A DNA stretch of 64,000 nt, from NCBI GenBank assembly GCA_033977485.1, contig CM066984.1, positions 113,453,251 to 113,517,250 of the forward strand, read 5' to 3'. The DNA comes from Hydrangea macrophylla (taxonomy: Eukaryota > Streptophyta > Magnoliopsida > Cornales > Hydrangeaceae). Shown here piece after piece: positions 44,181 through 55,336 of this stretch. The notes below the pieces were generated by a model. That model had not been told where the DNA came from and ran no database searches. It worked only from the letters and a program-made list of their open reading frames with translations. Each line of letters begins with the position of its first letter. Positions within the stretch are counted from its first letter, which is position 1. Position numbers and translations under genes: made by a program.

Positions 44181-44480
44181 ACTAGAGAGTTCTGGATCGA
44201 TCAATATATAATATATTGAAATTAATAGAAATTAACGAATGAAGTTGAAAAAAAAACTGACCGTAGTAGACGTACTTATCGCCGAAAAAAGAAGAAGAAG
44301 GTCACGAGAGTTTGTGATTGAAGTCACGAGAAATAGGGCAAGTTGTAATACTGAAAACGGCCTGTTGATAAGGGGAGGGAGGGGTTTATTTAGAGAGAGA
44401 AAATGGATGAAGAGGAGAGAGAGAGAAGGGGGGGTTTTGGGGGGTCATTGGGGAAGATGAAGGTGTCCCGTTCGCAATAG
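44099..44480 (-). promoter_or_regulatory. 5' UTR and promoter region of the SKOR-like gene
   Basis: Contains a (CA)n(TA)n microsatellite at about 44150-44180 and GA-rich tracts near 44395-44430 ((CT)n on the coding strand). No certain TATA box. Confidence 0.4.
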
Positions 44481-45009
44481 TATAGTTTGGGCAATGAATT
44501 ATTTTGGACTGCTCAGTCGTAGATTCATATTTATACGCAATTGATCAAACCAATTGTATACGGAGTATTTTGCATTTGCATATATATATATATATATATG
44601 CACGCAAATGCATCTGACACCATACAATACATCTGTAAATGATATAGTACTCTATTAATTACAGATTTTTATAATCTTCGTCTTTGACAGTTATACCGGG
44701 ATGTGGTACTATTATCATGACATATAGTAATACTGAAAAATCATTTAGAATCAAATTTGGATACATGGTATTATTCTTTGGGATTGAGAAAATAAATAGG
44801 GAAATGTTTGATACACACATTTTTTGATACATTTTTTGATGTATTATGTTTTAAACACATGTATCTTGTGTTGTTTGAATTTTTTATACTGTTCTCTGCA
44901 CCACTTACACAACACCGGGTACATGCATTTAAAGTTGTGTGTCAAAAGTGTGTGTATGTAGCATTACTCATAAAATATTTTTTTTTTCTTTTTTTTAACA
45001 AGTGGAAAA
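44481..45009. other. Spacer upstream of the SKOR-like gene
   Basis: AT-rich with a (TA)n at about 44580-44600; nothing else recognised. Confidence 0.4.
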
Positions 45010-45150
45010 TAACAAAAAGGGTAAATTACACTTACCTCCCTTAAGGTATATGACAATTACAGGGACCTCCCTTCTAGTTTGGAAAATAACACCCACCTCC
45101 CATCTACCTACTTTTTGAGTATAAGATTACCAATTTACCCCTTATCTCAT

Positions 45151-45199
<49 letters not shown>

Positions 45200-45478
45200 A
45201 TGTGTCTGTGTGTGTGCGCATTTGTGTATATTTGTGTGCGTGTGCATTAGATAAAATTATATATACATTAGCAAATTTTGCAGATTTAGATTTATACTAG
45301 TTAGCTCTAACTTTATAAAAAATTTACAGTTCGAAAAACCAAATTTTTAAAAATTTCAAATCTAGGTTTTACAATTTTTAGGCTGACTTACAATAGTTTA
45401 AAGATTTAGGTTTTAAATATTAAGCCATTAACTTTTTTGTCCAAGTAGGAGGTGAAATATATTAGAACATTTATTTAG

Positions 45479-45646
45479 AGTAATGCTATGCTACCCAAAT
45501 TTTCATCTCAAATGATGTTGAAGTGGGACCACAGTTGAAGCACTTTATCATCACAAGATTCACAACCAATCAAAATCAACTGGGTCCACTGCCACATATG
45601 CTGGAAAGCACTTTTGGAAAAGAAATTTGGAAAGCGTATCATTACT
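45479..45646. mobile_element. MITE nested in the MULE
   Basis: Left end AGTAATGCTATGCTACCCAAATTT; the complement of the right end reads AGTAATGATACGCTTTCCAAATTT. About 168 bp. Confidence 0.7.
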
Positions 45647-45656
45647 TTTTTATTTA

Positions 45657-46117
45657 TAAATATCAATAATAATTTAAAAACATAAAAAATCTTCTACAAA
45701 ATTATCAACTACCACTTTAAAATGAAAAGAATAACAACAATAATGAAAAAAAAAATTAAAAAAAATGAATAGTTATATTGCATTTTTGTCTGGTTTATAT
45801 ATATATATATATATATATATTTTTTAAAAATGCTCAGTAGAGTCTCATATATATATATATATATATATATACACTAGGGCAATGCGCGTGCAAAGCGTGT
45901 ACTTATTAAGTTTCATTGGAGCAGCTCATTCACAATGTTGAGAGCAAGTTTATAATTTTAAAAATATAAAGCAAACAAAAATACAACATAACTATTCTTT
46001 TTTTTTTAAATGTTGATGGTTTTTTTTCATTATTGTTCCTATTATTCTTTTTATTTTAAAGTAGTAGTAGATAATTTTATTAATGATTTTTATGTTTTTT
46101 AAATTTACCGTTGATAT
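45657..46117. repeat. Long inverted repeat inside the MULE
   Basis: Arms 45657-45790 and 45972-46117 are inverted copies of about 140 bp. Shared blocks include TTAAAAACATAAAAA, ACTTTAAAATGAAAAGAATAA and GAATAGTTATATTGCATTTT, with scattered differences. The spacer holds two (TA)n runs and an ACTAGGGCAATGCGCGTGC motif resembling a decayed Helitron 3' end. Confidence 0.75.
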
Positions 46118-46356
46118 TTTTTTAAAAAAAAATAGTAAAAGTTTGATTTGGTATATATTGAAATTTTGTCGATGATTTTTTAATTTTTTTTTCATTTTTA
46201 AAAGGTAGTGGATAATTTTTTTTGATGATTTGTCCAAGTATATAATAATTATTTTCAAAATAGAAAGGAGATGAGTGTAATTTTTGAAAATATACGAGAG
46301 GTCTCTGTAATTGTCAGATACCTCAGGGGAGGTCAGTATAATTAGCCTAACAAAAA

Positions 46357-46846
46357 TGTCCTGTAAATTTTTCACAGTAAAAAAAAGTTGGACCCTTTAT
46401 GATTATGTTTCTTTTGAATCTTGTCTTGTTGTAAGAATGAAATAGAAAAAGTGTACTTATTATTATTATTAATATATTTTTTATATCATTTTTATTTTTA
46501 TTTGTTTGCAATTTAAGGAAGTTCGAGCAGCAGATTCTTGGTAGTGGAGCCATTTGGTAGAAAGTTTAAATTGTGCGATTCAATCAGAAAATATTGCAAT
46601 TTGCCAAAAGTTGCCTAAACCATAATCATTTTTGGACTAGAAAAGTTATTTCCTAGCAAGTGATGACTGTAATATAAACTTGGGATCAAATAATGTTAGG
46701 AAACATTAATTACTCTGCAGTCTGTATATTTGGGATTCAGAGCAACTCCAACGGATTCACTAAAATGGGTTTTTCCGTCAAAATGGGTAATGTCTCCCAA
46801 ATATCTTATTCCAACGGATTCGCCAATCACATCGCTATTTTAATGT
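46357..46846. other. Spacer with a tandem 50-60-bp motif
   Basis: CCCAAATATCTT...CCAACGGATTCGCCAA is present at 46797 and again at 47423 on the other side of the hAT-type insertion, so the insertion splits an older tandem repeat. No gene seen. Confidence 0.5.
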
Positions 46847-46854
46847 CACCCAAA

Positions 46855-47420
46855 TAGAACTGTAAACTGGTTGAATCTGGACCGGATCTAGTACATCCAG
46901 ATCCGCTAAACTATATATGAATTCGGATCTGACGGATCTGTTATAAGTCAGTCCATATCCGGATCCTTCAAAATACACCAAATCCGGATCTAGATCCGGA
47001 TTCGATCCAAAATAATATATAATGTGTATATCTATACTATTTGTGTATATATATAATATGTATATATATAAATATATTTGTATATACATGATTAATATAT
47101 TAAATATAATACAGTATGTATATGTATTATTTATATACATAATTATATATTATAGTATGTATATACATTTATATACACATTAATATTATATATAGAATAT
47201 ATAGAATATGTAGATATATATAAATATATTTATATATATAAAGTATTATTTGGATCCGGTCTTAGGCCGACCGGATATTACAAATCTATATTCGGTCCAT
47301 TTTTTTAGCATAAAATACGGATTCGGATCTGGATATGAATATTAAAAAATGCTCAGATCTGTCTAACAGAGCCGGATCTGGATCGAATCCAGGTCTAGAC
47401 CCGGTCCATTGACAGGCCTA
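46855..47420. mobile_element. hAT-type non-autonomous element with 8-bp target duplication
   Basis: CACCCAAA is perfectly repeated at 46847-46854 and 47421-47428. The ends are TAGAACTGTAAACTGG and the complement of TAGGCCTGTCAATGG, matching hAT termini. Both subterminal regions are packed with CGGATC/GATCCGG motifs; the middle is (TA)-rich. No transposase. Confidence 0.88.
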
Positions 47421-47428
47421 CACCCAAA

Positions 47429-47863
47429 TATCTTGCTCCAACGGATTCGCCAAACACATGGCTATTTTGGGTATAGCTGATTACATTCGCCAAAATTAGC
47501 GAAGGGAAGAGAGAGAGTTTGTTCGCCAAATGCTGCAACGGTCCCAAAATAAAAAATAAAAAATAAAAAAAAAAAATCAAATTACTATCTCCCAACGATT
47601 ACAAACACTGAAATTTCTTATAAAAATAAATTGAAATCATACCTTGTAAAAAAATTCTGAAAATTTAGGGTTGACTTCCATGCACCCAAAATTTCTTTTT
47701 CAGATCTATGTTTAGGAATTCAAACTTCAAATTTTTTATCTTCAATCTCTCAGGTATCTTCTGAAATTGAATTTCATCAATTTTTCTGTAATTTTAGGAG
47801 CTCCAAGCTTGTAAATTCATTTCTCTCAATTGTACAGTATGTACTTCGTAAAAGTGAAGTAGA
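47429..47863. other. Spacer, nothing recognised
   Basis: AT-rich, with an A-rich run at about 47548-47576. No gene or RNA signal. Confidence 0.4.
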
Positions 47864-47878
47864 ACATGATAATTTATG

Positions 47879-48051
47879 AACCACTTCTCTTGCGGTCGGA
47901 TGGCAAGGCCTCTGGGTGTTATACCCAGAGGTCTCAAGTTCGAATCTCAAGGGGGTGGCCACAGGTGAGTCACCCGGACGCCCTGACCTCGTGAAATTAG
48001 TCAAAGTGCGCGCAAACTGACCCGAACACCCACGGTTACCAAAAAAAAAAA
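47879..48051 (+). mobile_element. tRNA-derived SINE
   Basis: Box-A-like GGATGGCAAGGCCTCTGGG and box-B GTCTCAAGTTCGAATCTC are spaced as in a Pol III tRNA promoter. They are followed by a GC-rich body (GGTGAGTCACCCGGACG) and a 12-bp A tail. The flanking 15-mers ACATGATAATTTATG (47864-47878) and ACATGATAATTGATG (48052-48066) differ at one base, a typical L1-type target duplication. Length 173 bp. Confidence 0.88.
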
Positions 48052-48066
48052 ACATGATAATTGATG

Positions 48067-49627
48067 TGTGATCATCCATTCTGTAAGTAATGAGGGCTTG
48101 GGGTTTAACTTTGATAGAGTATGGGCCACTAAAGTGTGTGATCATCCGTTCTACGGAGTATTAAACACGTGAATTTTTATTTTTTTTTGGAGTATTTGTG
48201 GAGTAAAATTGTTACCCTCATCTGGCCATGAACTCAATGGTTCCATCAACACAACACCCACTTCACTTATCATGTCTTCAGCTCGACAACTTGTGCCATT
48301 GAAATCCCATGATGCACGTTTTGCCTGTGAAGGATGTAATTGTCAACTCAGCTAGTAAGTAAACACATAAAGCCCATACATAAACATCTCTGTTTACCTT
48401 ACACAATTAAATCTCCACCATATTGACTGCTAATTATGTACAGGTGGAATGAGACCATTTAACGTGCATGGCTCTCTATTTTTACCCATATATATATATA
48501 TATATATATATAATACGAGCTTGATCCCTCATTAGAAGAATGTGACGACTTCTATTGTGGCCTTTGGATCGATCGTCATTTAATTCAGGTCACGCCAGTG
48601 AAATGTCAGAAGTACCCTTAATGAAAATACAATTTAACGGCCGAGAACAGAAGTTTTCACTTTCTTAAAATAAAGGGATCTCTCATTAGAATGACTCTAT
48701 ATATGTGTATAAATACCTTTAAAATGGTTAAATTTTGCATGGAGTGATGGAGGTCTAGCTAGTTGCTTCCACAACGGCACAACCGACGAATATTTATTAT
48801 ATTAGTCTAACTGTGCTGATTGATGATTATTAACTCAAAATTGTTTAGGGAGGTTAGAAAATACTTAATAGTGCCCGTCCACTGATACCTTAAGGTTAGT
48901 GGCTTGAGAGTTTTCTAATATATATATATATATATATATACGGAGACTTATTTTTAATGTTATCAAAATAACAAAGTGCTCGTTAAATTATTGCCTTTTT
49001 CCATTGTGCATGTTCATGATCTCATGAGTTATATGGGAAACTTTGATACAGCTTTTAGGTAGATAAACATTATAAGTGGTGGTTCATATTGCTTTTTAAT
49101 TTTTAGTTTTATTGATAGATATACGAAAGATATCTGAGTTAATATAGGCACTTTTGGTTCATAATATAAATTGTGAAGTGATCTGCAACAAAAGTAATAA
49201 AGGGAGATAATTGATATTATAAAAATATTTGAGACTAAACTGATATTAGACAACCAAGGGTCTCGAATGGATGAAATGTGTTACATACATAACTCTTTCA
49301 TCGTGTATGCTATCTCAAAGATCATTTTTTTTTTAAAAAATTTGAGGGCTTGATATACAATTGTTATAAGTAAATCATTTCAACAGACATGAACAAATGT
49401 TTTGAAGAACAATATTTGGATTTTTTTTTTTTGGAATGTCCCCAAAAGGGCCAAAACCAAGTATTCTGTTTCTGTATAAAACCTCTTGCATTCCACTTTT
49501 GGTATGTTTGGTGGAGCTTTCTGCTTTTGTAATCAGCATATCATATATTCTCTTGAAAAGAGAACTAAAATATTACAAATCATAAAGCACAAAAAGAACC
49601 TATCCACATACTATAATTAGCTAATTA
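48067..49627. other. Gene-free AT-rich spacer
   Basis: (TA)n tracts at about 48490-48510 and 48920-48940. No coding, RNA or boundary-defined element recognised. Confidence 0.45.
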
Positions 49628-50330
49628 CTTTTTTTTTTTTTATTCGAAAGTGGAAATTTTATAAACCATCTCAAATATTGAGTCTCAAGAGAAACGGGAG
49701 ACTGAATACAATAAGGAATAGTACGTATAAAAAAAAAAAAAAAAAGGGACATATGAACGGTGGACAGTAGCAAACCGAGCAAGCTCATGAGCGATCTTGT
49801 TACTATCACTGCGGACATGAGTGACATCAGAGAAGCCCAATTGAGAAATAAACTCATTAGCCACATCAATAAAATGACCACAGGGATGAAGATTAGTCCC
49901 CATAGCCTTGAGCATATGAACGACAATCAAAGCATCCAACTCAAGCACATCACCTTTGAAGCCCACTTCATCCATTGCTTCGCAGGCTCGAAGAACAGCT
50001 AGAGCCTCACAAACAGTTGGCTCAAAACCCCCCAGAGCCGTAGAGAGAAAGCCCAAAAAGGACATGTCCCCGATGGTCCCGGAGTGCAGCGCCAACTCCA
50101 TATCCATTAAGCTCATCAAAGCACGCCCCATCAATATAGAACTTAAAAAGGATCCAATCGAAGGAGCTTGCCAAACAATCGGCAAAGATGGTCCAGCAAG
50201 AATACTAGCATTCACTTGAGCTTGAGAGACCTCATTCCAGTACCTACTCGCAAATTCCCAAACACCAACCGAACTATTTCCAATTAATTGAGGCCCTCAA
50301 AAACCTTCTTAGCCCAATCCGTAATGAGGA
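49628..50330 (-). pseudogene. RNase H-like (RVT_3) fragment, probable LINE 3' end
   Basis: A 176-codon - strand frame (50215-49685) contains the plant RNase H-like block STALGGFEPTVCEALAVLRA, ELDALIVVHMLKAMGTNL, and VRSDSNKIAHELARFATVH at the C-terminus. The N-terminal part of the domain is out of frame or degraded. A T run at 49628-49642 (+ strand) would be the poly-A tail of a - strand insertion. Such domains occur at the 3' end of plant non-LTR elements and as dispersed fragments. It is not a functional gene here. Confidence 0.65.
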
Positions 50331-51039
50331 TTCGGGAGGCTCTTTCTATACATTCCGCATTTAATACAGTGCCAAATCAAAATGTCCGAGTTTACTGGTT
50401 ACTAATAAGGGTGTCCACAGTGACACAAACCACTAACTGTTTTTTATTAATTCCTAGTAATTACCAACAGCCTCAAGCCTTGAAACAGTTAATTAGCTGA
50501 TGTTCAAACCCACTTAATCAACATATAAACCAAGATGCTGATGTTCTAACCCACTTTAGCGAACCTTGAATATAATAGTTTATTGGGCTAGCCACTAACA
50601 TTGGCCGGCCACTTTATTCTCAATTCGTGTAATATTTTTTTCCTCCCTCTATTTTGGGTTATTTTTTTCTTTATGTTTGTTTGATTCATGGATTTCGTGA
50701 GGGAAAAGTAAGGAGAGAGGAAAATAAGTTGGAATACTAGTTCCTCTTACTAAACCAAACAAAGCCTTTGTCAAACGAAACATTCTCTACGAGATAAGTT
50801 CAACTCAACAAATTATATCTAGTCTTATTGTTAACGTTGAATTTAGTTTTTCCAAGTTTGCAATTCCAAAATTTAACCTCTAAATCACTAATTACATAGG
50901 TGATTGATGAGATTCTGAGATCCTTAATACAAATTGGCCGGCACCAGCTCCGCCTGTGCATTTGACTCAGGTTCGAATACCCACTACCCCACTGTAATAA
51001 CGGAGGAAAAAAAAAAGGTAATAACATAAATTACGCAAA
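50331..51039. other. Spacer
   Basis: A box-B-like CAGGTTCGAATACCC at about 50969-50983, followed by an A-rich end, hints at a SINE remnant, but no box A or target duplication supports it. Confidence 0.35.
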
Positions 51040-51281
51040 GATAACATTTTAGTACCATGTAGTTTTAGCGAAATTTTATTTGGGGCCCTGTATTTTCAAA
51101 TACAATATTTTGATCTCTCAAGTTTCAAAATCGTGTCAATTTGGTACCAAAGACATTGAAAATACATACAGGACCCAAAGTGAAACTTTTTGTATGGTGA
51201 TGGATTAAAATAATGCATTTGAAATGCAAGGCCCAAGATAAAATTTTGCTAGAACTACAAGGTACAGAAATATTGTTTAAC
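51040..51281. mobile_element. TIR element / MITE, MULE-like ends
   Basis: The left arm (ATAACATTTTAGTACCATGTAGTTTTAG...) is an inverted copy of the right arm over about 80 bp. Shared blocks are GTACC.TGTAGTT.TAG.GAAATTTTAT and CAAATAC.ATATTTTGATC. The target duplication is unclear. Confidence 0.65.
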
Positions 51282-51729
51282 AATATTACCACAACCGGAT
51301 TTGGATTGGAAATTGGTAATTAATTTTTTGAGAATTATTCTCCTATATATAATTTCTCTAATATAATTCAAATTTTTTTAAAAAAAATTCTCTAATAAAT
51401 CAGCATAAATAAATGGAGCGCTGTCTGAGGTTGACCAAGTTATATGCCACTGTTGACCTGTTTCCTAATTTTCTTTCATGCACATCCCTTATCCTTACGA
51501 GGCACTAGCTGGCATTTTGATTTTCCCATACCTACAAGCAACTCTTTGTGTACATTAAAAAGGATATGGTAACCATCTGATACAATCCCACTTTGAGAGA
51601 AGAGTATTACCCTTGAGAGAAAGAAAGTACAACATAGGTAGCATATACATTTCAGAGTTTTTTTATCCAGAAATAATCATCAATCAATAGTGTTAAAATA
51701 TGCATACAAGCATACGAGTCGGGTTTAGG
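51282..51729. other. Spacer, nothing recognised
   Basis: AT-rich sequence without supportable features. Confidence 0.4.
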
Positions 51730-52110
51730 TCACTTACCTAGCAGAATAACCCGACAGATCGCCGAACGGTGTTGTTACTAGCCCGGCGTCTTCACCCATG
51801 TACTGCTGCTCCATGTTGCCTCCGTGTACCCTCTTGTGCTCCGCATAGGTCGTAGAAGACCGCTTCTTGAGCAATCCCCGATGATACCACGTTCTAAATC
51901 CCAAGCTCCTTGGTGATTAGCTAGAGAGAGAAATCGTAGGGAGAGAGAGATAGAGAGGCTACTGTAATGTTAGGGATGGTACAATATATTGTGTTTATAA
52001 CATATATATATACACACACATAATATCCAAACACTAGGGCTCCAAGAGCCATGGCCCATTGGACCCGGTCCAATGTATGTGGGTGCACGTATGGCCCACA
52101 TATTTCTTAC
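51730..52110 (-). mobile_element. Possible non-autonomous LTR element fragment with a short exon-like frame
   Basis: On the - strand, sequence resembling an LTR end (CT-rich, AATCACCAAGGAGCTTGGG) is followed by TGGTATCATCGGGG (PBS-like) at about 51884. An open frame then runs to about 51735, reading GLLKKRSSTTYAEHKRVHGG and, after NM, EQQYMGEDAGLVTTPFGDLS, and ends at a consensus splice donor AG|GTAAGT. No partner LTR or domain was found; it could equally be the first exon of an unknown gene. Confidence 0.35.
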
Positions 52111-52845
52111 AAATAGTGCTAGCTAAACGTCCTCCACATTTCTTTCTCAAACAAAAGTCCATTTCAAGATTTTTTTTGGATTGATTTACCCTTTTTATGA
52201 TATAAGGAAAGATATTATATCAATCCCTTATATGTTTTAACCAATCTTACAGTAATGAAATATGGATAAATGCAATATTTTATGGATCATGTTTGTTTTG
52301 ATATTTATGAAATGATTTTTGGAAAATTGAATGTCAGTGAATATGAGGTTATCCTTCATCTGTATCTTTTATCATGTTATACTTCATATGTAACCTTCAT
52401 CATTATCATTCATATCCAACATTGAAGTCTCCAACTTAATATATCCTCCAATAATCCTCATAGCAATCGTTCATCTTTAACGTTCGTTGTCAATCCCAAC
52501 TACGTCTAAATGGTTTTTATTTTATTTTTTTATTTTTATTTTTTTTTTTTGAACGGCAAATTTCATTTATATAATCAATTACAAAGCCAAAAGCATCACA
52601 ATTTACATTTTCCTCCAGAAGAAGGAGACCAATACACCGGCCGCAGAGACCAAGCTTATAAATGGTTTTTATTACCATGTTGTTTTCATCCTTGAGTGAT
52701 TAATGAGTCGTGAGATATGTTATTAGAGTCCCCTTAGTCTCGATTTTGAAGTCAAAATCAGATTGTTGTTCCAATATGTTTAATATAGCAGTCAACACCT
52801 TGGGAAATTCCTCTCATCAGCCACTAGTTTGAGGAATATTTCTCA
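52111..52845. other. Spacer
   Basis: AT-rich; a T-rich stretch at about 52520-52550 followed by a TTTATATAATCAATTACAAAG block may be the tail of a retrotransposed fragment. Nothing firm. Confidence 0.35.
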
Positions 52846-53185
52846 AACCATCCTGGAAAAAACACAAAACATTTTTTTTAATCTAACACTTTTGTGAAAA
52901 ATCTCAAAAGTAGTCTGAAGAAAAGTGTCGATTTTGTTTACATTCATAACGTTTTGTCAATTTTCTCAAAACTATTATGGAAAAACACTATTGAGAAATA
53001 CTTTTTTTCCTGATCTAAATCGTAAAAAATTGTCAAAAGTACTATGAAGAAAAGTGACGATCTTATATCTATTCATAACCTTTTGTGAATTTTCTCAAAA
53101 GTATTATGAAAAGACACTGTCAGAAAACACTTTTTCCTGATCTAACACTTTGTGAAAATTTTCAAAAGTACTTGAAAAATTTGAT
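52846..53185. repeat. Tandem repeat, about 2.7 units of about 127 bp
   Basis: GAAGAAAAGTG.CGAT.TT at 52917 and 53046, CCTGATCTAA at about 53010 and 53136, and TTTTCTCAAAA at about 52968 and 53092 mark the period. Confidence 0.7.
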
Positions 53186-53989
53186 GATCTTTGTTACCAA
53201 AATTTGAGTAAGATGTATATGTGCTTGAATAAAAATTCTCAAGAACAATCAACAAACTCGAACGAGAAGAAAAATGCAAGAAACAAAAGTTTCATGCATC
53301 ACCGATGACGAAGACTATGTGCGATGAAAGGGTACTGATTGAAGTCGAGGCACTTGATTTTTTGGGAAATGTGGAATTAATGCTCGATTTATCGAATTAT
53401 AGAGAGATTTTAGGAATAAAGAATCTTGGAATTTGACTCTCTAGATATTTTGTAATTTAATGAAAGGGGTATTTTTTGGACTAAAAATTGACTAGGGGCT
53501 ATTCACTACAATTGTTTTTTGGCAGGACTTCCGAACATAAAAGTCCTTTACTTTGTTCTTATAACCAAAAAAGCCCTATATTTTATTGGCTCTCAAGTGC
53601 ATTTATTTATAGTCAGATTCCTGAGCAATAAGAGGGTTCTGACCTCTTACACTTCACAGTGCTGAAAACAATAAAAATTTTCCGTACTTTGTTTACAGAA
53701 GAAGCTGACAAAGCAGTGACTGGTTATTGTACCAAGTATATTTGAATTTGAGGAATAAATATTTTTTTCTCAACTTCAATTCAGGTAGGTATACATTTAT
53801 CTAAAAGATTAAATGAGTTAAAAATCCAAAAGAATACAGTACCAGAAATAAGTTAAAACTTGTAAAACAACTTGGTTGAAAGTATGGGAAGATAAGCCAC
53901 AGCCAAGAGAATACAGTACCAGAAATAAGATTAAATGAGTTGAAAAGCCAAGACAACTTGGTAACATCTATCTAATTTTTATATATATA
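53186..53989. other. Spacer, nothing recognised
   Basis: AT-rich. AGAATACAGTACCAGAAATAAG is repeated near 53833 and 53910. Confidence 0.4.
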
Positions 53990-55336
53990 CTAGTACGTAC
54001 TCGTGTCCGCGGACACGGCGAAAAAAAAATTAAAAAAAATAAAAAAATAATGAAGATATATATATATATATATATATAATCCTTTGCGTAAAGTAATCCA
54101 TGTCTTTCGAATGACCAAAAAAAAATAATTTGAACTTAACTGCCTATGTCATTTAAGAACAATCCAAATTAGGAGCTGAAAATAATCCCTTAGTTTAGAC
54201 CCAAAAAAAAATCCTTAGTCACTAATCCAAACTAGTCGACAACCCGTGCAAATGCACGGGAATTTTTCCCAAAAAATACAAATATAAATACAAATGCTTA
54301 TGAAATTGAATTGTTTAAACACTCTCGCTATTTAAAAAAAAAAGTGAGAAGACAAAAAAAGGAAAAAAAAAATTGGTTAAACAGTCAACTATTTGTATCA
54401 ATACATAATATATTTCCTATTTGTATCAATACATAATATATTTCCTTTTCAATATTACTCGCTTTTCATTTTTTGATGAACAATATTACTCTACTTGATA
54501 CATCGAGAAAGTTTACAAAATTTGAATTCTTGATACAAAATCATGATATAATATCACAGATTAAGTATTCAAATAATATTACATTTATCAATTAGATTTC
54601 AAGTCACTGCTATATTTGCAATGCACAGTGCACCTCTCAACCCCAATACAAATAATTACCAAGTTATGCCTACTACTATCCAAACCATTCCATATTGGGT
54701 CCGAAGAACTTCATTACATAGCAATGATTTTATACTGTATATATTCAATGGAAGATGTTATTTAGGAGGTCTATGACGGCCGACGGTGGTGGGACATTAC
54801 CAAACTCTGATTGGGCAGCAGCATGAACTGTAAAAAAAAAAAAAAAAACAGGGGAGGAAAATCTAGAATGATTGAAAAAACAGAGAGAGAGAGAGAGAGA
54901 GAGAGAATGGGTGTTGATGGATACCTGGGGTTAGAGAGAGAGGGAGGTATTGAATCCTCATTTTCATTTGCTTGACAATAATTGGAACATGGTCTAATTG
55001 AGTTTTAAATAAATGTAAAAGTGAGATGAAGTTGAAGAGTTCCAACCAAAATTAAGGTGAATTAGTTGAATAGATTAATGAGAGGAGCCGAAGAGGTAAA
55101 GAAAGGAAAAGTAAGGAAAAATTAATAAATTCTGTCATTTCAATTAGTGAGACTGTGAGAGGGAGTGAGAGAGAGAGAGAAGGGGAAGCTGAAGAGTTTC
55201 AGTGGAATGCCTTTTTTGCTTTATAGTGAGAAAAGCCACATGGATAAAAGGTTTAAGGAGAAAAAGCCACATAGGTGCCAAGTGGCACAATGTGAGGAGG
55301 CTTTTGGCCTTGTCTTTTATATATATATATAATAGA
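53990..55336 (-). mobile_element. Non-autonomous Helitron (possibly two with shared orientation)
   Basis: On the - strand it starts TCTATTATATATATATATAA at 55336, with host A before it. Two candidate 3' ends lie downstream. The inner one, at 54232-54235, has hairpin CCCGTGC-ATTT-GCACGGG (54243-54260) followed by CTAG and host T. The outer one, at 53990-53993, has a perfect 16-bp palindrome CGTGTCCGCGGACACG (54002-54017), then CTAG and host T. TC...hairpin...CTRR with A/T insertion defines Helitrons. GTGCCACTTGGCACC near the 5' end (about 55265-55280) is also typical. No RepHel protein is present. Confidence 0.7.

Larger units (their letters stand above)
45019..46347. mobile_element. Mutator-like element (MULE), non-autonomous, with 9-bp target duplication
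   Basis: The left end GGGTAAATTACACTTACCTCCC matches the complement of the right end (GGCTAATTATACTGACCTCCCC). The inverted similarity extends about 100 bp, including GACAATTACAG.GACCTC on both arms. The 9-mer TAACAAAAA is perfectly repeated at 45010-45018 and 46348-46356. No transposase is present. The interior contains a MITE (45479-45646), a long inverted repeat (45657-45790 / 45972-46117) and several (TA)n tracts. Confidence 0.9.

Noticed and set aside
45870..45900. Helitron-like 3' end (ACTAGGGCAATGCGCGTGC) on the - strand
   Set aside because: CTAG with a following T is present, but the hairpin stem is too imperfect and no 5' TC end was found; mentioned only as context of the MULE.
50919..51020. 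Box-B motif CAGGTTCGAATACCC with an A-rich end
   Set aside because: No matching box A or duplication; insufficient for a SINE call.
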